Program-made: the position numbers and the translations under genes
The notes under the pieces: generated by a model
Told to the model about the DNA's origin: nothing
What the model saw: the letters and a program-made list of their open reading frames with translations, nothing else
Database searches by the model: none
Assembly: GCA_021325145.1 (NCBI GenBank)
Contig: JAJPHR010000011.1
Location: forward strand, 1 to 64,000
Length of the DNA: 64,000 nucleotides
Direction of reading: 5' to 3'
From: Verrucomicrobiota bacterium
Lineage (GTDB): Bacteria; Verrucomicrobiota; Verrucomicrobiia; Limisphaerales; Pedosphaeraceae
Shown here: piece after piece, positions 50,787-60,835 of the stretch
Layout of the letters: the number at the start of each line of letters is the position of its first letter
How positions within the stretch are numbered: position 1 is the stretch's first letter

Positions 50787-53700
50787 TTGTGCCTGCCCCC
50801 TACTGTGATTTTGAAGCGTCCACTTTGTCATTGGCTGTGGCTCCTTGCCTTGGGATTGGCCGTCAATGGACTCGTTTCGTCGGCGAAAGCTCAGGGCGGG
50901 CCGGGGTTCGCGTTGCAGTTCAACGGGACGAACAACTATGTAACTGTTCCTCATAACGCAGCCTTCAATGCCTATCCCCTAACGATCACAGCCTGGGTGA
51001 AGACCTCACGAACCGCAGCCACGCTCGATGGCATTGTCAGCTCCTATTTTCCGGGCAGCCTGGATGGTTACAGCTTGTTTGTGTACCAAGGCCATGTTCG
51101 TGCCTGGTTTTTCCATAACGGCGCAAATTATATCTGGAATCCGAGCCAGGACCAGGAGGGAATCGACGGTGGCCCAATTGCCGATGGCCGCTGGCATCAC
51201 ATCGCGCTGGTGGTTGGCCCCGGCGGCGGATCCATTTCGGTCGATGGCACGCTCCGTCAAAATCTCGCCTGGACCGGCTCGCCCGGCCCGCCCACGACCA
51301 ACAGCCTCCCCGTGCTCATCGGCCGTTTTTCGAACATCAGTATTTATACCAACGGCGTGGTGGGCCAGATCGACGAGGTGACGCTCTGGAACCGGGCTTT
51401 GGGCGGCGCCGAACTGAACTATCTCAAGCACCGCTCCATTCCCACGAATGCGGACGGATTGTTGGGCTATTGGAAGTTCGATCAGGGCAGCGGGTCCACC
51501 GCCACCGATAGCACCACCGATCACTTCAACGGCTCACTCGTCAACAATCCCCAGTGGCTTCCTTCGTCGGCGCCGCTGGTATTGCAGCCGGTTTCCCAAA
51601 AATGCCTGAAGTTCAACGGGACGATTGGAGATGTGGTGGTGACTCACACAGCGGACTTGGATGCTTATCCGCTGACGCTCACCGCCTGGGTCCGGTCCAT
51701 GCGCAATACCAACCTGGTGGAAGGCATCATCAGCAAGTACGGGGACGGCTCCTTCAACGGCTACTCGATGTTTGTCCTCAATGGCCATTTGCGCGCCTGG
51801 TATTTCAAGAATGGGAGCAGCTATGTGTATCCGAGCGGAGGCGATGGGGAGGGTCTGGACGCTGGATTGATTTCCGACAGCAACTGGCACCATGTGGCGT
51901 TTGTCGTGGATGCCAACGGCGGTCGTGTGACGGTGGATGGCGCACTCAAGGCCAGCGCCTCGTGGTCTCTTTCCAGCGGGGCGACGGCTGGCGCAACGAC
52001 CACCATAACCAATCTTCAAATCGGCCAGTATGGCGTGAACCCAGTCTATCCTGCCTTTAGCGGCGCGATTGACGAGGTGTCCGTTTGGAACCGCGCCCTG
52101 GCCACGAACGAAATTCAAGCCATCATGAACTTTCCCCTGGCCGGCACCGAATCGAACCTGGTTGCCTGCTGGCATTTCGACGAAGGGACCGGGAACACCA
52201 CGAGCGACGTCACCGGAAACGGCCACACGGGCTCGCTGCTATTGGTGGGTGAAGTCAACTGGACTGGCTCGACCGCCTTTCTGGGCGACGGCAGCTTGCA
52301 TTTGCCAGGCTCCCTGGACTTCGCGAATTTCAGCCGGACGTTTGCCATCAACAACTCGCCCGGCCAGCCAGGATTTCTGCTTAGCGCCGGCGCGTCGCTC
52401 TGGCGCCTCTATGATTTTGGTCCCCCGCCGGCTGCAAGCACTGTCATCGCGCAGCTTGATCCTTCATTGCAAGTGTCTGGCGCTGGAACGCCGGTAAACT
52501 TCAACCCGGCCCTGTTCGATGCCACGAATACCTTTGGCGCATACAACGCCTCCTCCCCGATTCCCGTCGGTCCGGCCAACGGTCAACTCGCGTTGACGCA
52601 AATATTGAACCTCCAACCCGCCAACGGAGTGCAACTGGATTCCGTGGACAATCTGCATCAGGCCACCGTCATTCTGGAACACAGCGAAAACGGCGGCGGA
52701 TTTTCAAACGATGCCACCAATGGAACTGGCGCCACACAACTGCTTCACTTCGATGGCAATTTCTACTTCGGATCGTTGCTGACGTTATTCACGAACCTCG
52801 ACAGCACTCCGACAATCAGCAACGTCGTTGCGGGCGATCACCTGGCAATCGGGCTTCCCTTGACCGCCGATGCCGGGTGGTTGCCTTCGGCGCCGGGCCA
52901 TACGTTCGGCGATGGTTCGAGGCTGCCGGTCAATTTACTTGTCAATGGCGATGTGATCATCAAAAGCGGCGTCAAAGTGCCGGTACACGGGCCGGTTCCG
53001 GACCGGGACATGGCCGGAAATGTCTCCTATACCCGAACGAATGTGGTGGTTTCGGATTCCGGCATTACCGGCACGCTGAACCTGATTCTGCCGACCGGCT
53101 TTAGCATCAGCTCGAGCCCAACCAATCGCATTACCACTCCGATCCTCACATTCACGAATCTCTCGCTCGACACCGGTCTTCATCCACAAACAACTGAGTT
53201 GGTCGCCTCAGGCTCGTTCTACGCCGTGGACGACAGCAAACCCTTCTGGATTGCAACTCCGACGATCAAGTGGGAACTGCCGACGAGCGAGATTCTGATC
53301 GACAATCCCAGTGGCGTGCTCTTCGTTCGCCAGCAAGAGGACGACATTCTGACCTCGCTGCAGGCGCAGTTGTCGGACCCAAGCCAGGCCAAACGCGTTT
53401 CGAACGACTCGTATTACCGCAACGCAGGCATTGCCAATGGAGCACAGCTGATGGTGTTTGCCGATACAAATGGGGTGGGGCACCTCACCACACAGATCGC
53501 GCTGAATCCACCCGAGTTGCGGCCACATTTTCCGTACGCCGGCGGCTCACCGGGCAACCCGATACCCACGGGCACGGGTGTGCTGGCCATTCAGAATGAC
53601 CTGGTTGACCCCACCAATAGTTCGCTGCTGCTCACCGGGGCGGCTCCGGTCACCTATGTGCGCAATTGCGCGGACACCAATTGCAGCGGCGCCTCGACGA

Positions 53701-56700
53701 CTCCCGCCGTGCTGGCTTTCACGCCCGAGGGCAACCAACTCGGCTTCACGCCGGACGGTGGGTTGCTCGCCTATGGCGTGGTGCCGCCAGCAGGGCTGAG
53801 TTGGGGATACGCTGGCGGCACGAATTTCGCCAACAACACCAGTGAAGTCACCACCGGCGCTTACCACATGCCCGGCACTTTCCTGCGCGGCGACCAGATC
53901 AGCTTTACTGATGCGGCGCAACCGGGCGGCTTGCTCTACACCGGGTTTGGCGACGCGTCCAATCCTGCTTATGTCGAGCGACCCGATCAGCCCGCCTACC
54001 ACGATGGGTTCGCTAACTATGCCGGCCTGAACTTCCGCGCACCCGCGCAAGGCTGGAGCTTTGTCGCGAACACAAACACCGGCTGGTATCCGCTCGACCC
54101 GGCGTCGAAGTATTACGTCCGATTCAGCGGTGTGAGCGGGATTCATGAATCCGCCACCTTCCCTTCGAGCCTGAATCTCTATGGCTATCCGTTCACGTTC
54201 ACTACGTACCGGCTATCGTTCACCAACAGCGTTAATGACGAGTCGCGGACGGATGGGGCGGTATCGCTGCCGTTCCCGTCGGCGTTCACCCAGGAGTTCA
54301 CGCGGATGAAGTTTTTGTGCAGCGGCGGGCTGGATTCCGCGCAACTGCCGCCGACGAGCGGTCCCAAGGCCATGGCTTACTGGAACACCATTATCAAGCC
54401 GCAAAGCATTCAGTTCAAACCGCTCGCTTCCGAAAACTGCTCCTCCGCGAACCGTTATTTGGTCCTCGGCGTCGAGACGACCCTGCCCGTCATCCCGCAA
54501 GCTTTCCATGCCGTCCTGGGTTTCAAGCCCAACGGCAACCTGGTGACCGCCGCCAATCCGCTTGATGGCGGAATCGATTCGCGTTTTCCGTTGCCCGGCC
54601 AGATCTCCTTGAAAGGTTCGGGCACCAGCGCCTTCCCGCTGGCCACGGCCGGCGATGGTTATTTCAATAATTGGGAAACGCCCAACGGCCCGCCCAATGG
54701 TTTTTACAATGTTGCCGGCCGGGTTCGCGTGCCCTTCTTCCAGGACATCAAGGTGCACCTGCACATTACGCCCAACACGAACTCCAGCCTCACGGATGTC
54801 GCCGTCATGGGCGGCTGGCCCGCGCCGGACACGACCGATGAAGACCGCGGCTGGACGGTGGGCACGAACAATTTCTTCAACACCGCCAAGTTCGACAAAA
54901 ATGCCGATGGCTGGCCGCAAACGGGCGGCCTGCGCTGGCAGGATTACCGCAATTCCGGCAGTGTCACCTACCGGCCTCGCGCGCAACGCGATTGGATCGA
55001 AGTGGCCAAATTCGATTATCCGCTCCAGTTCGACAGTTTGCTCAGCCGGTTCGAAGGTTTCGAGCCCGCGAAAGTGGTGCTTCCGGTCATCGACGTGAAC
55101 AGCAGCCTGAAGCAATTGTCACCGGGCAAGGTTGATTTCGATTTTGCGCAGGATCTCAGCTTTGGGTTGCCGGCGTTGAAGGTGCTGGACTTCGTCAGTG
55201 ACGCGCTCGACGAACTGAGCGGCCCGTTGAGCAGCGTTTCCAACGCCATTCGCTCGTCGCTGAGCAACAGCGTGTCCACCATTGGCCTGACCAGCGGCTT
55301 CCAAAGTCTCCAAAATACGTTGCGCGAGGATGCGTCGGGCTTCTTCCGTCCGTTGCTGGATCAACCGTTGACTCCGATCGCAGCGAGCATTCGCAGCCAG
55401 CTTGCCTCTCTCCAGCAGTCCAACCCGGGTCATCTCAATGCCAATATTGCCACCGTCCTTGGCACGCTCACGACGCAGTTGCAAACGGTGATTCAGAGTG
55501 TGAACGGCGCGGCCAATTCCGCCAACGGCGTCATTGGAAAGGTGAACGGCACGCTCAACGACGTGGATGATACGCTGACTCTCTTTCTGCAAGTGCTGGC
55601 GAGAGACAACAATGGCGATCGGCACGTGATCAAAGCCATCATCGAACAGCTCGTGCAGGACCAGGGGCCGAGTTTCCTCCCGGATCTGGCAGGCCAGGCG
55701 CTCGATCCCATCCTGGCGGACCTCGAGCCGACATTTGCGGAGATTGAGACGGAGCTGCAGGATTTGAAGGAGCAGTTTGACGATTTGCGCGCGCAAATTC
55801 AAAACGCCACCGGCGGCATCACTCAAGCGATTGGGTCGGTGACCAATGACGCCGGCGCGGTGTCGGGGTTCATACAATCGGCCATCAATGATGCCTCCAA
55901 TGCCCTCGCCACGGCAGTCGCCCAGTCGAGCGATTTTCTCACCGCGGACACCGCGAGCGCTGAAAGTGCCATCAAGGAACAGCTTACCATCAGCTTTCTC
56001 GGCAGCGCGGTTCCCGGCGATTACCAGCAAACCTTCCGCCAATTCCTGTCCGACAAGAATTTCCTGTTGGATCAGTTGATGAACGTTTTGTTTGACCAGA
56101 TCAACAAGTCGATTCGCGATGCGTTGGAAAACGAGGTCGCCGGGTCGAACGGCGGAGTCCTGCAGGCCATGAAAGGCATCGGGCAGATGAGCCAGTCGTT
56201 ACTGAGCGCAAAGATTCGCGGCGCGCCTACTTTCAATGGCGATTCGCTGCGAGCAATCCACCTGGGCGCGAACATCCAGCTCAATTTGCCCGACCCGATG
56301 AGCTTTCCGGCCTACATGGACATTCTGGAGCTGGATTCCCAGTCCGTGCCGCTGGATTGCATCCCCGCCGGAGGAAATGCCGCCGAAGTGACGCTCGGAG
56401 CGAAGAAAGTGCCGCTGAAGTGGCCGGGAGTCGATTCCTCACCGGGCGGTCCGCTTACCCTGACGGCGGATGCAAAGTGGACGATGACCAACGGGTCCGT
56501 GGTCGGCATTGGCGGACTGCTTCAGATTGACGGCGGGCCGGGTTTCTCGGGTTGCAGTTTGAAGACCATCGGCGCCACCTTCGCCATTGGGGAGACGGAG
56601 AATTACTTCGCGGCCAAAGCCGATGCCACCGTCATTGTGATTGCGATTCCTGTGGATTTCCAGGCGGGTATTTTTGCCGGCCATGCCTGCACGCTGGATC

Positions 56701-57134
56701 CGCTGAAATACGTGGACCCGGAAGCGGGCGACGTGCTCGGCAACCCCGGGAATTTTACCGGCGTCTATATCCAGTACGGCGGAAGCCTGTCGTTGTCCGA
56801 TCTCCTGCTGGGCAGTTCCTCCTGCGTGCTGGATGTCAAAGCGGGCATTTCGAGCGCCATCTATTACGAAGGCGGCGTGAACCTGGGTCTGCTGGGCTTT
56901 CGCCAGAAGGAAACGGTGGATATTTCCCTGCTCTGTGCGTTGAGCGCGAGTGTCGATTTTGAGCTTGGAGCGAGCGCTGGGAAGACACCTTCGGGTTACC
57001 AACTGAACGTGACCGGCTCCGCGCAGGCCTGTGGTTCGCTGGGCTACTGCCCCTTCTGCGTGAGTGGCTGCAAGAGGGTGACCATTAGCGGCACATTGAA
57101 ACCCGGCGGAATCGACTACTCGATTGATTACTGA
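50787..57134 (+). CDS. Giant exported LamG-domain protein
   Basis: About 2115 residues from a TTG at 50787 with GGGGCGGG six bases before; a GTG at 50805 is an alternative. Signal peptide to about 36. Two LamG/concanavalin-like domains (about 38-225 and 270-440) contain GWHHIALVV-type motifs and DEVTLWNRAL / DEVSVWNRAL. Then a large beta-rich region, and from about 1450 to 1795 an alpha-helical part (DALDELSGPLSSVSNAIRS, IRSQLASLQQ, EIETELQDLKEQFDDLRAQI). The last part is beta-rich with Cys pairs (CPFCVSGCKR). It is probably surface-exposed and binds polymers; I do not know its function. The next gene overlaps its stop as TGATG. Confidence 0.8.
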   Translation: MCLPPTVILKRPLCHWLWLLALGLAVNGLVSSAKAQGGPGFALQFNGTNNYVTVPHNAAFNAYPLTITAWVKTSRTAATLDGIVSSYFPGSLDGYSLFVYQGHVRAWFFHNGANYIWNPSQDQEGIDGGPIADGRWHHIALVVGPGGGSISVDGTLRQNLAWTGSPGPPTTNSLPVLIGRFSNISIYTNGVVGQIDEVTLWNRALGGAELNYLKHRSIPTNADGLLGYWKFDQGSGSTATDSTTDHFNGSLVNNPQWLPSSAPLVLQPVSQKCLKFNGTIGDVVVTHTADLDAYPLTLTAWVRSMRNTNLVEGIISKYGDGSFNGYSMFVLNGHLRAWYFKNGSSYVYPSGGDGEGLDAGLISDSNWHHVAFVVDANGGRVTVDGALKASASWSLSSGATAGATTTITNLQIGQYGVNPVYPAFSGAIDEVSVWNRALATNEIQAIMNFPLAGTESNLVACWHFDEGTGNTTSDVTGNGHTGSLLLVGEVNWTGSTAFLGDGSLHLPGSLDFANFSRTFAINNSPGQPGFLLSAGASLWRLYDFGPPPAASTVIAQLDPSLQVSGAGTPVNFNPALFDATNTFGAYNASSPIPVGPANGQLALTQILNLQPANGVQLDSVDNLHQATVILEHSENGGGFSNDATNGTGATQLLHFDGNFYFGSLLTLFTNLDSTPTISNVVAGDHLAIGLPLTADAGWLPSAPGHTFGDGSRLPVNLLVNGDVIIKSGVKVPVHGPVPDRDMAGNVSYTRTNVVVSDSGITGTLNLILPTGFSISSSPTNRITTPILTFTNLSLDTGLHPQTTELVASGSFYAVDDSKPFWIATPTIKWELPTSEILIDNPSGVLFVRQQEDDILTSLQAQLSDPSQAKRVSNDSYYRNAGIANGAQLMVFADTNGVGHLTTQIALNPPELRPHFPYAGGSPGNPIPTGTGVLAIQNDLVDPTNSSLLLTGAAPVTYVRNCADTNCSGASTTPAVLAFTPEGNQLGFTPDGGLLAYGVVPPAGLSWGYAGGTNFANNTSEVTTGAYHMPGTFLRGDQISFTDAAQPGGLLYTGFGDASNPAYVERPDQPAYHDGFANYAGLNFRAPAQGWSFVANTNTGWYPLDPASKYYVRFSGVSGIHESATFPSSLNLYGYPFTFTTYRLSFTNSVNDESRTDGAVSLPFPSAFTQEFTRMKFLCSGGLDSAQLPPTSGPKAMAYWNTIIKPQSIQFKPLASENCSSANRYLVLGVETTLPVIPQAFHAVLGFKPNGNLVTAANPLDGGIDSRFPLPGQISLKGSGTSAFPLATAGDGYFNNWETPNGPPNGFYNVAGRVRVPFFQDIKVHLHITPNTNSSLTDVAVMGGWPAPDTTDEDRGWTVGTNNFFNTAKFDKNADGWPQTGGLRWQDYRNSGSVTYRPRAQRDWIEVAKFDYPLQFDSLLSRFEGFEPAKVVLPVIDVNSSLKQLSPGKVDFDFAQDLSFGLPALKVLDFVSDALDELSGPLSSVSNAIRSSLSNSVSTIGLTSGFQSLQNTLREDASGFFRPLLDQPLTPIAASIRSQLASLQQSNPGHLNANIATVLGTLTTQLQTVIQSVNGAANSANGVIGKVNGTLNDVDDTLTLFLQVLARDNNGDRHVIKAIIEQLVQDQGPSFLPDLAGQALDPILADLEPTFAEIETELQDLKEQFDDLRAQIQNATGGITQAIGSVTNDAGAVSGFIQSAINDASNALATAVAQSSDFLTADTASAESAIKEQLTISFLGSAVPGDYQQTFRQFLSDKNFLLDQLMNVLFDQINKSIRDALENEVAGSNGGVLQAMKGIGQMSQSLLSAKIRGAPTFNGDSLRAIHLGANIQLNLPDPMSFPAYMDILELDSQSVPLDCIPAGGNAAEVTLGAKKVPLKWPGVDSSPGGPLTLTADAKWTMTNGSVVGIGGLLQIDGGPGFSGCSLKTIGATFAIGETENYFAAKADATVIVIAIPVDFQAGIFAGHACTLDPLKYVDPEAGDVLGNPGNFTGVYIQYGGSLSLSDLLLGSSSCVLDVKAGISSAIYYEGGVNLGLLGFRQKETVDISLLCALSASVDFELGASAGKTPSGYQLNVTGSAQACGSLGYCPFCVSGCKRVTISGTLKPGGIDYSIDY

Positions 57135-57259
57135 TGAACGGGCAAAAACCATCCAGACACGTGAATCAGGAAGCGTTTCGTTTTGCCGCCTTCTCGTCGT
57201 CGTCCTCGAATCCGTTGCTCATTGCAGAGAGTGAGGCGGGATCAAGGACGACGAGGACG

Positions 57260-60200
57260 ATGAGAACCCGGCTCTTCACGCTTCTAACGCTCCTTGCGCT
57301 TGCCACGCTGTCCATTTCCGCGCAAACACCCTTGAGCAACCTCGTGTTTTCGGTGGGCACGACCATCCGCGATTCCGGCGGTCATGATTGGTCCTACATC
57401 GTGCTTGGGTCGCCCGACCCGACTCTTCTGGCCGGTAAAAAGTTTGCGATCTACGCCAAGGCGGGTTACCCCACCGACGCGGGCAGCTTCACTGCGCGCG
57501 GAAACATCTTTCAGCAGACCGACATCACCGCCATCAACGCACTGCTTAATCAATCGCTTGCGCTCAACCAGGATATAAGCGCATTAAGCCGTTCGCTTGA
57601 CACGATGCTGCACAAGATCCCCGGAATCACCAACCAGACGCTGGCGCAAAAAGTAATCATTGCGTTTCAAAACGCGGCGGCCGATCCGGAAGCCACGCTG
57701 GTGATCAGAATGTTGTCGCGGGTCAACCCGGGACTGATGCTTTGCGCGGGCCAGGGCTTTTCCGAGCAGATCACCGGAATTACCACGTACGAAATCCGCG
57801 ACATCAGCCTGACGACGGGAGGTCCAGGTGATGTGGTAGGACGGATTACGGTCGTGCCGGGCCCCGGCATGCCCGTGGTGTTGCCCGCGCCGGGCATGCC
57901 ATTCCAGGTGGTTACGAATGCGCCCATCGACCATCTGCGCATCCGGTTGCGATGGGGCACGCCGGACGACTTGCGCCGGCTCTCCCTGTTGTATTTTGGC
58001 TTCAACGTCTGGCGGATTGACAAAGCCGCGGCCGAGGCGGCGGGCTACGACGCAACGCCCCCTCTGGCCAGTGATCTGCACACGAACAGCAACTTTGTTC
58101 CGGTCAATCATGCCCCGGTGATGGCCATCAAGGATTTCTCAACCGGCACAGGAGCCGGAGCAGCGGATGATCCGGCTGATCCGAGCACCTACTTCATCTC
58201 GGATGACAATGGCCGCCTCTCGGGTGGTCCCGGTTTTACGGATGGCCAGCAGTTTTATTACTTCGTCACCGCACGGGACATCCTTGGGCGGGATGGCCTG
58301 GTGTCGCCCGGAGTTCTGGCCCGGGCGTGCCGGCGCCTGCCACCCTCGGCGCCGATGGGCGTGAAGGTGCAGAATGCCGTTGAGGTTCTCCCATTGGGAG
58401 GCGTCACCACGAATCAGCAGCGTTTGATGGTGACGTGGCAGCAAAACACGAATGCCACCAACTTCGTGGATGAATACTGGGTTTATCGCTGGCCCAATCC
58501 GTCGATGGTCCTAACCAATGACACCACACCCTTGAACAATCGCATTGCCACGGTCTCGCAAGTGGCCGGCACCAATATGGGCTCCTTTATCGACAACGTG
58601 GCGGACGCCCCGGCGACCCCCGGGCCGAGCAATTTTTGGTACACCGTGCGGGCCGTCAGCCATGGACAATGCGCCGTATTGGTGGGGCCGAACAGCGGGC
58701 CGGCCTGGGGAGTATTGCGCCAGCGGGCCGCGCCGGCGGCGACCACCGGGACGGTGCTGGGCAGTTGCGGCACCCCGGTGGTGATGCTGCAAGGCATCAA
58801 TACGCTTGCGAACACGCCGGACACGAACAATTCGAACTACCGTCTCACCTGTGTGCGGCGTGATCCGGGCATTGCGTGGGTTCAATTTGCCGTTACGAAC
58901 GTCGTCAACTATCCGAGCTATCACACCAACGTTGAGGTGTTCGGCCCGATTTATTTTGCGCCTGGGAATAACACGGCCTCTTTTGATTATTCGCTGTACG
59001 CCCAGTACAACTTGTCACCGGTTGATGTCACGTGCACGGTGGGAACGTTTTACGGGTTGATGTCGCAAACTGCGGCAGGCCATCTCGCGACCCCGCCGTC
59101 CTCTACTCAACGCCTGGAAGCGGCGTTCCTGGCGGGACAGTTGCTTGAAACAGCATTGAGCCCGAATGACCCCTTGCTGAGCGTCCTCAATGGCGGATCC
59201 ACTTCGTGCCAGCCGGCCAGCCAACCGACGCCAGATGCCAGCGGCACGGTTCACATGAATTTCAACGTGTCCGCCGGCGCGGCTATGTTGATCCAGGTTT
59301 ATACGAACTCGACGTGGAACAGCCTCGGTGTTTTCACCCCGGACACGAACAACGTTTATTGGGTTCCGTATCCGGCTTGCGTGCTGGGTCCGCTGCCGCC
59401 CTTCCAGGGCTGCTTCGTAAATTTGCCTGAGACAGGCGAGTGCGCCCAGCATATCGCACGCGCCTCGGATGACGGGGCGGTGGCGCCGATCCGCGTGCGT
59501 TTCCGCCTCACGCCGCGCACCCGTGAATATCGCCTCTATCGCAGCGTGGATGGCGGCCCGCTGACTTTGCTCGCGCAGTCCGCCGCGCCGTTCGATTCCA
59601 ACAATCCGCTCAAGCAAGTCGTCCGCACCGATGACGCCATGCCTTCCAGTTATTCGAGGCTCTGCTATTTCGTCCAGGTGCTCGACGAGAACGGCAACGG
59701 CAGTCCAATGGCCTCGCTCGGCTGCAAGGAAGTCTCCCCTCCAGCCATGCCCCGGCCGGTGTTGGCCGAACCGCAAGCTCTCGGCGACATCAACAATCCG
59801 CAGGTGCTCCTCAATTGGTTCTGCCCGACCGGCGGCGTGCAACGATTCGTGATCAACGTGGCGCGCAAGGACCAGCCGGGCAGCGGCAAACCCACCGGGT
59901 TTTCCAACAACAAGTTCAGCGCGGTCACCAATTTCAAACTCAGCACGCGCTACCTCGGCCTGTTTGGCTCCAGCCGTTTGAGCGCGCTGGCCCGGTTCGA
60001 TGAAGCGTATTTGACGCCGCCGGTCGGCAGCAACTTTCCTGGCGGGCCGCAGTACAGCACCACGGCCAGTGTGATAGCGGGCGTGCCGTACCAAATCTCC
60101 GTGGGCGTAACCAACCCGGGTGTCTCGGGCAACATCTCTGAGGTGTGGGATTTCACCTGGCGGCCGACCAATGCTCTGCCCAGCGTGCCCTGGCCGGCCC

Positions 60201-60835
60201 TGCCGCCGCCACCAGTCAAGAATTTCGACGAGGATGTGAGCGGTCCGCAACGCGTCGCCGCGGTCCTGTTGGGGCCGCGCTCCTTCAATTTCCCGTTCCA
60301 AATCACTCCGGACCCGGTTTATCCGGTGGGAATCCGGATCGCCGACATCAGCGCGGTTCCTTACCCTTCCCAAAACGTTGGCGGCACAAACCTCGCTTCC
60401 TATCTCGATGCCGGCCCGATACCGAACGACCCCAATGACCTTGTCTATCACCGGCTCTCCGGCGACCCTACGCGCCGCGGCGATCCATTGTTTCCAATTG
60501 TAGTTTACCGGCGTCAACTGGCTTCGCCCAGTTTTCCGAATGTGTCCAGCAACCTCGTGCAATGCACACCGTTGATCGAGCGCCTGCCGTGGTATATTCC
60601 TCATTCGTTTAACACTCCGAGCGTCGTTTTTGCCGATCGCCTGGTTGGTCTGCAATACGAAACCATTCCGTCGTTTGACGGCCCGAGCACCAGCGGTTTG
60701 TTTCTCTATATTCGCGACCAGCAACCGGTCGTTGCCGGCGCCGTCTATGAATATTTTGTGGTGCGAATGAACAGCCAGCGCGAAATCGCGGAGACCATTC
60801 CCGCAGGTGCGGTGGGCATCCCGACCGGGCCATGA
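57260..60835 (+). CDS. Large exported protein with fibronectin-like region
   Basis: The ATG at 57260 (MRTRLFTLLTLLALATLSIS, after a GAGG site) gives 1191 residues with a signal peptide; an alternative ATG at 57134 overlaps the stop of the previous gene and would add a repeat-derived 42-residue leader. The N-terminal 250 residues are helical in part (ALLNQSLALNQDISALSRSLD), the rest is Ig/FnIII-like with many Thr/Pro-rich strands (MVTWQQNTNATNFVDEYWVYRWPN, RTREYRLYRSVDGGPLTLLAQ). Cysteines are sparse. It is the second of three collinear genes; the next overlaps by ATGA. Likely extracellular or in the outer layer; function unknown. Confidence 0.75.
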   Translation: MRTRLFTLLTLLALATLSISAQTPLSNLVFSVGTTIRDSGGHDWSYIVLGSPDPTLLAGKKFAIYAKAGYPTDAGSFTARGNIFQQTDITAINALLNQSLALNQDISALSRSLDTMLHKIPGITNQTLAQKVIIAFQNAAADPEATLVIRMLSRVNPGLMLCAGQGFSEQITGITTYEIRDISLTTGGPGDVVGRITVVPGPGMPVVLPAPGMPFQVVTNAPIDHLRIRLRWGTPDDLRRLSLLYFGFNVWRIDKAAAEAAGYDATPPLASDLHTNSNFVPVNHAPVMAIKDFSTGTGAGAADDPADPSTYFISDDNGRLSGGPGFTDGQQFYYFVTARDILGRDGLVSPGVLARACRRLPPSAPMGVKVQNAVEVLPLGGVTTNQQRLMVTWQQNTNATNFVDEYWVYRWPNPSMVLTNDTTPLNNRIATVSQVAGTNMGSFIDNVADAPATPGPSNFWYTVRAVSHGQCAVLVGPNSGPAWGVLRQRAAPAATTGTVLGSCGTPVVMLQGINTLANTPDTNNSNYRLTCVRRDPGIAWVQFAVTNVVNYPSYHTNVEVFGPIYFAPGNNTASFDYSLYAQYNLSPVDVTCTVGTFYGLMSQTAAGHLATPPSSTQRLEAAFLAGQLLETALSPNDPLLSVLNGGSTSCQPASQPTPDASGTVHMNFNVSAGAAMLIQVYTNSTWNSLGVFTPDTNNVYWVPYPACVLGPLPPFQGCFVNLPETGECAQHIARASDDGAVAPIRVRFRLTPRTREYRLYRSVDGGPLTLLAQSAAPFDSNNPLKQVVRTDDAMPSSYSRLCYFVQVLDENGNGSPMASLGCKEVSPPAMPRPVLAEPQALGDINNPQVLLNWFCPTGGVQRFVINVARKDQPGSGKPTGFSNNKFSAVTNFKLSTRYLGLFGSSRLSALARFDEAYLTPPVGSNFPGGPQYSTTASVIAGVPYQISVGVTNPGVSGNISEVWDFTWRPTNALPSVPWPALPPPPVKNFDEDVSGPQRVAAVLLGPRSFNFPFQITPDPVYPVGIRIADISAVPYPSQNVGGTNLASYLDAGPIPNDPNDLVYHRLSGDPTRRGDPLFPIVVYRRQLASPSFPNVSSNLVQCTPLIERLPWYIPHSFNTPSVVFADRLVGLQYETIPSFDGPSTSGLFLYIRDQQPVVAGAVYEYFVVRMNSQREIAETIPAGAVGIPTGP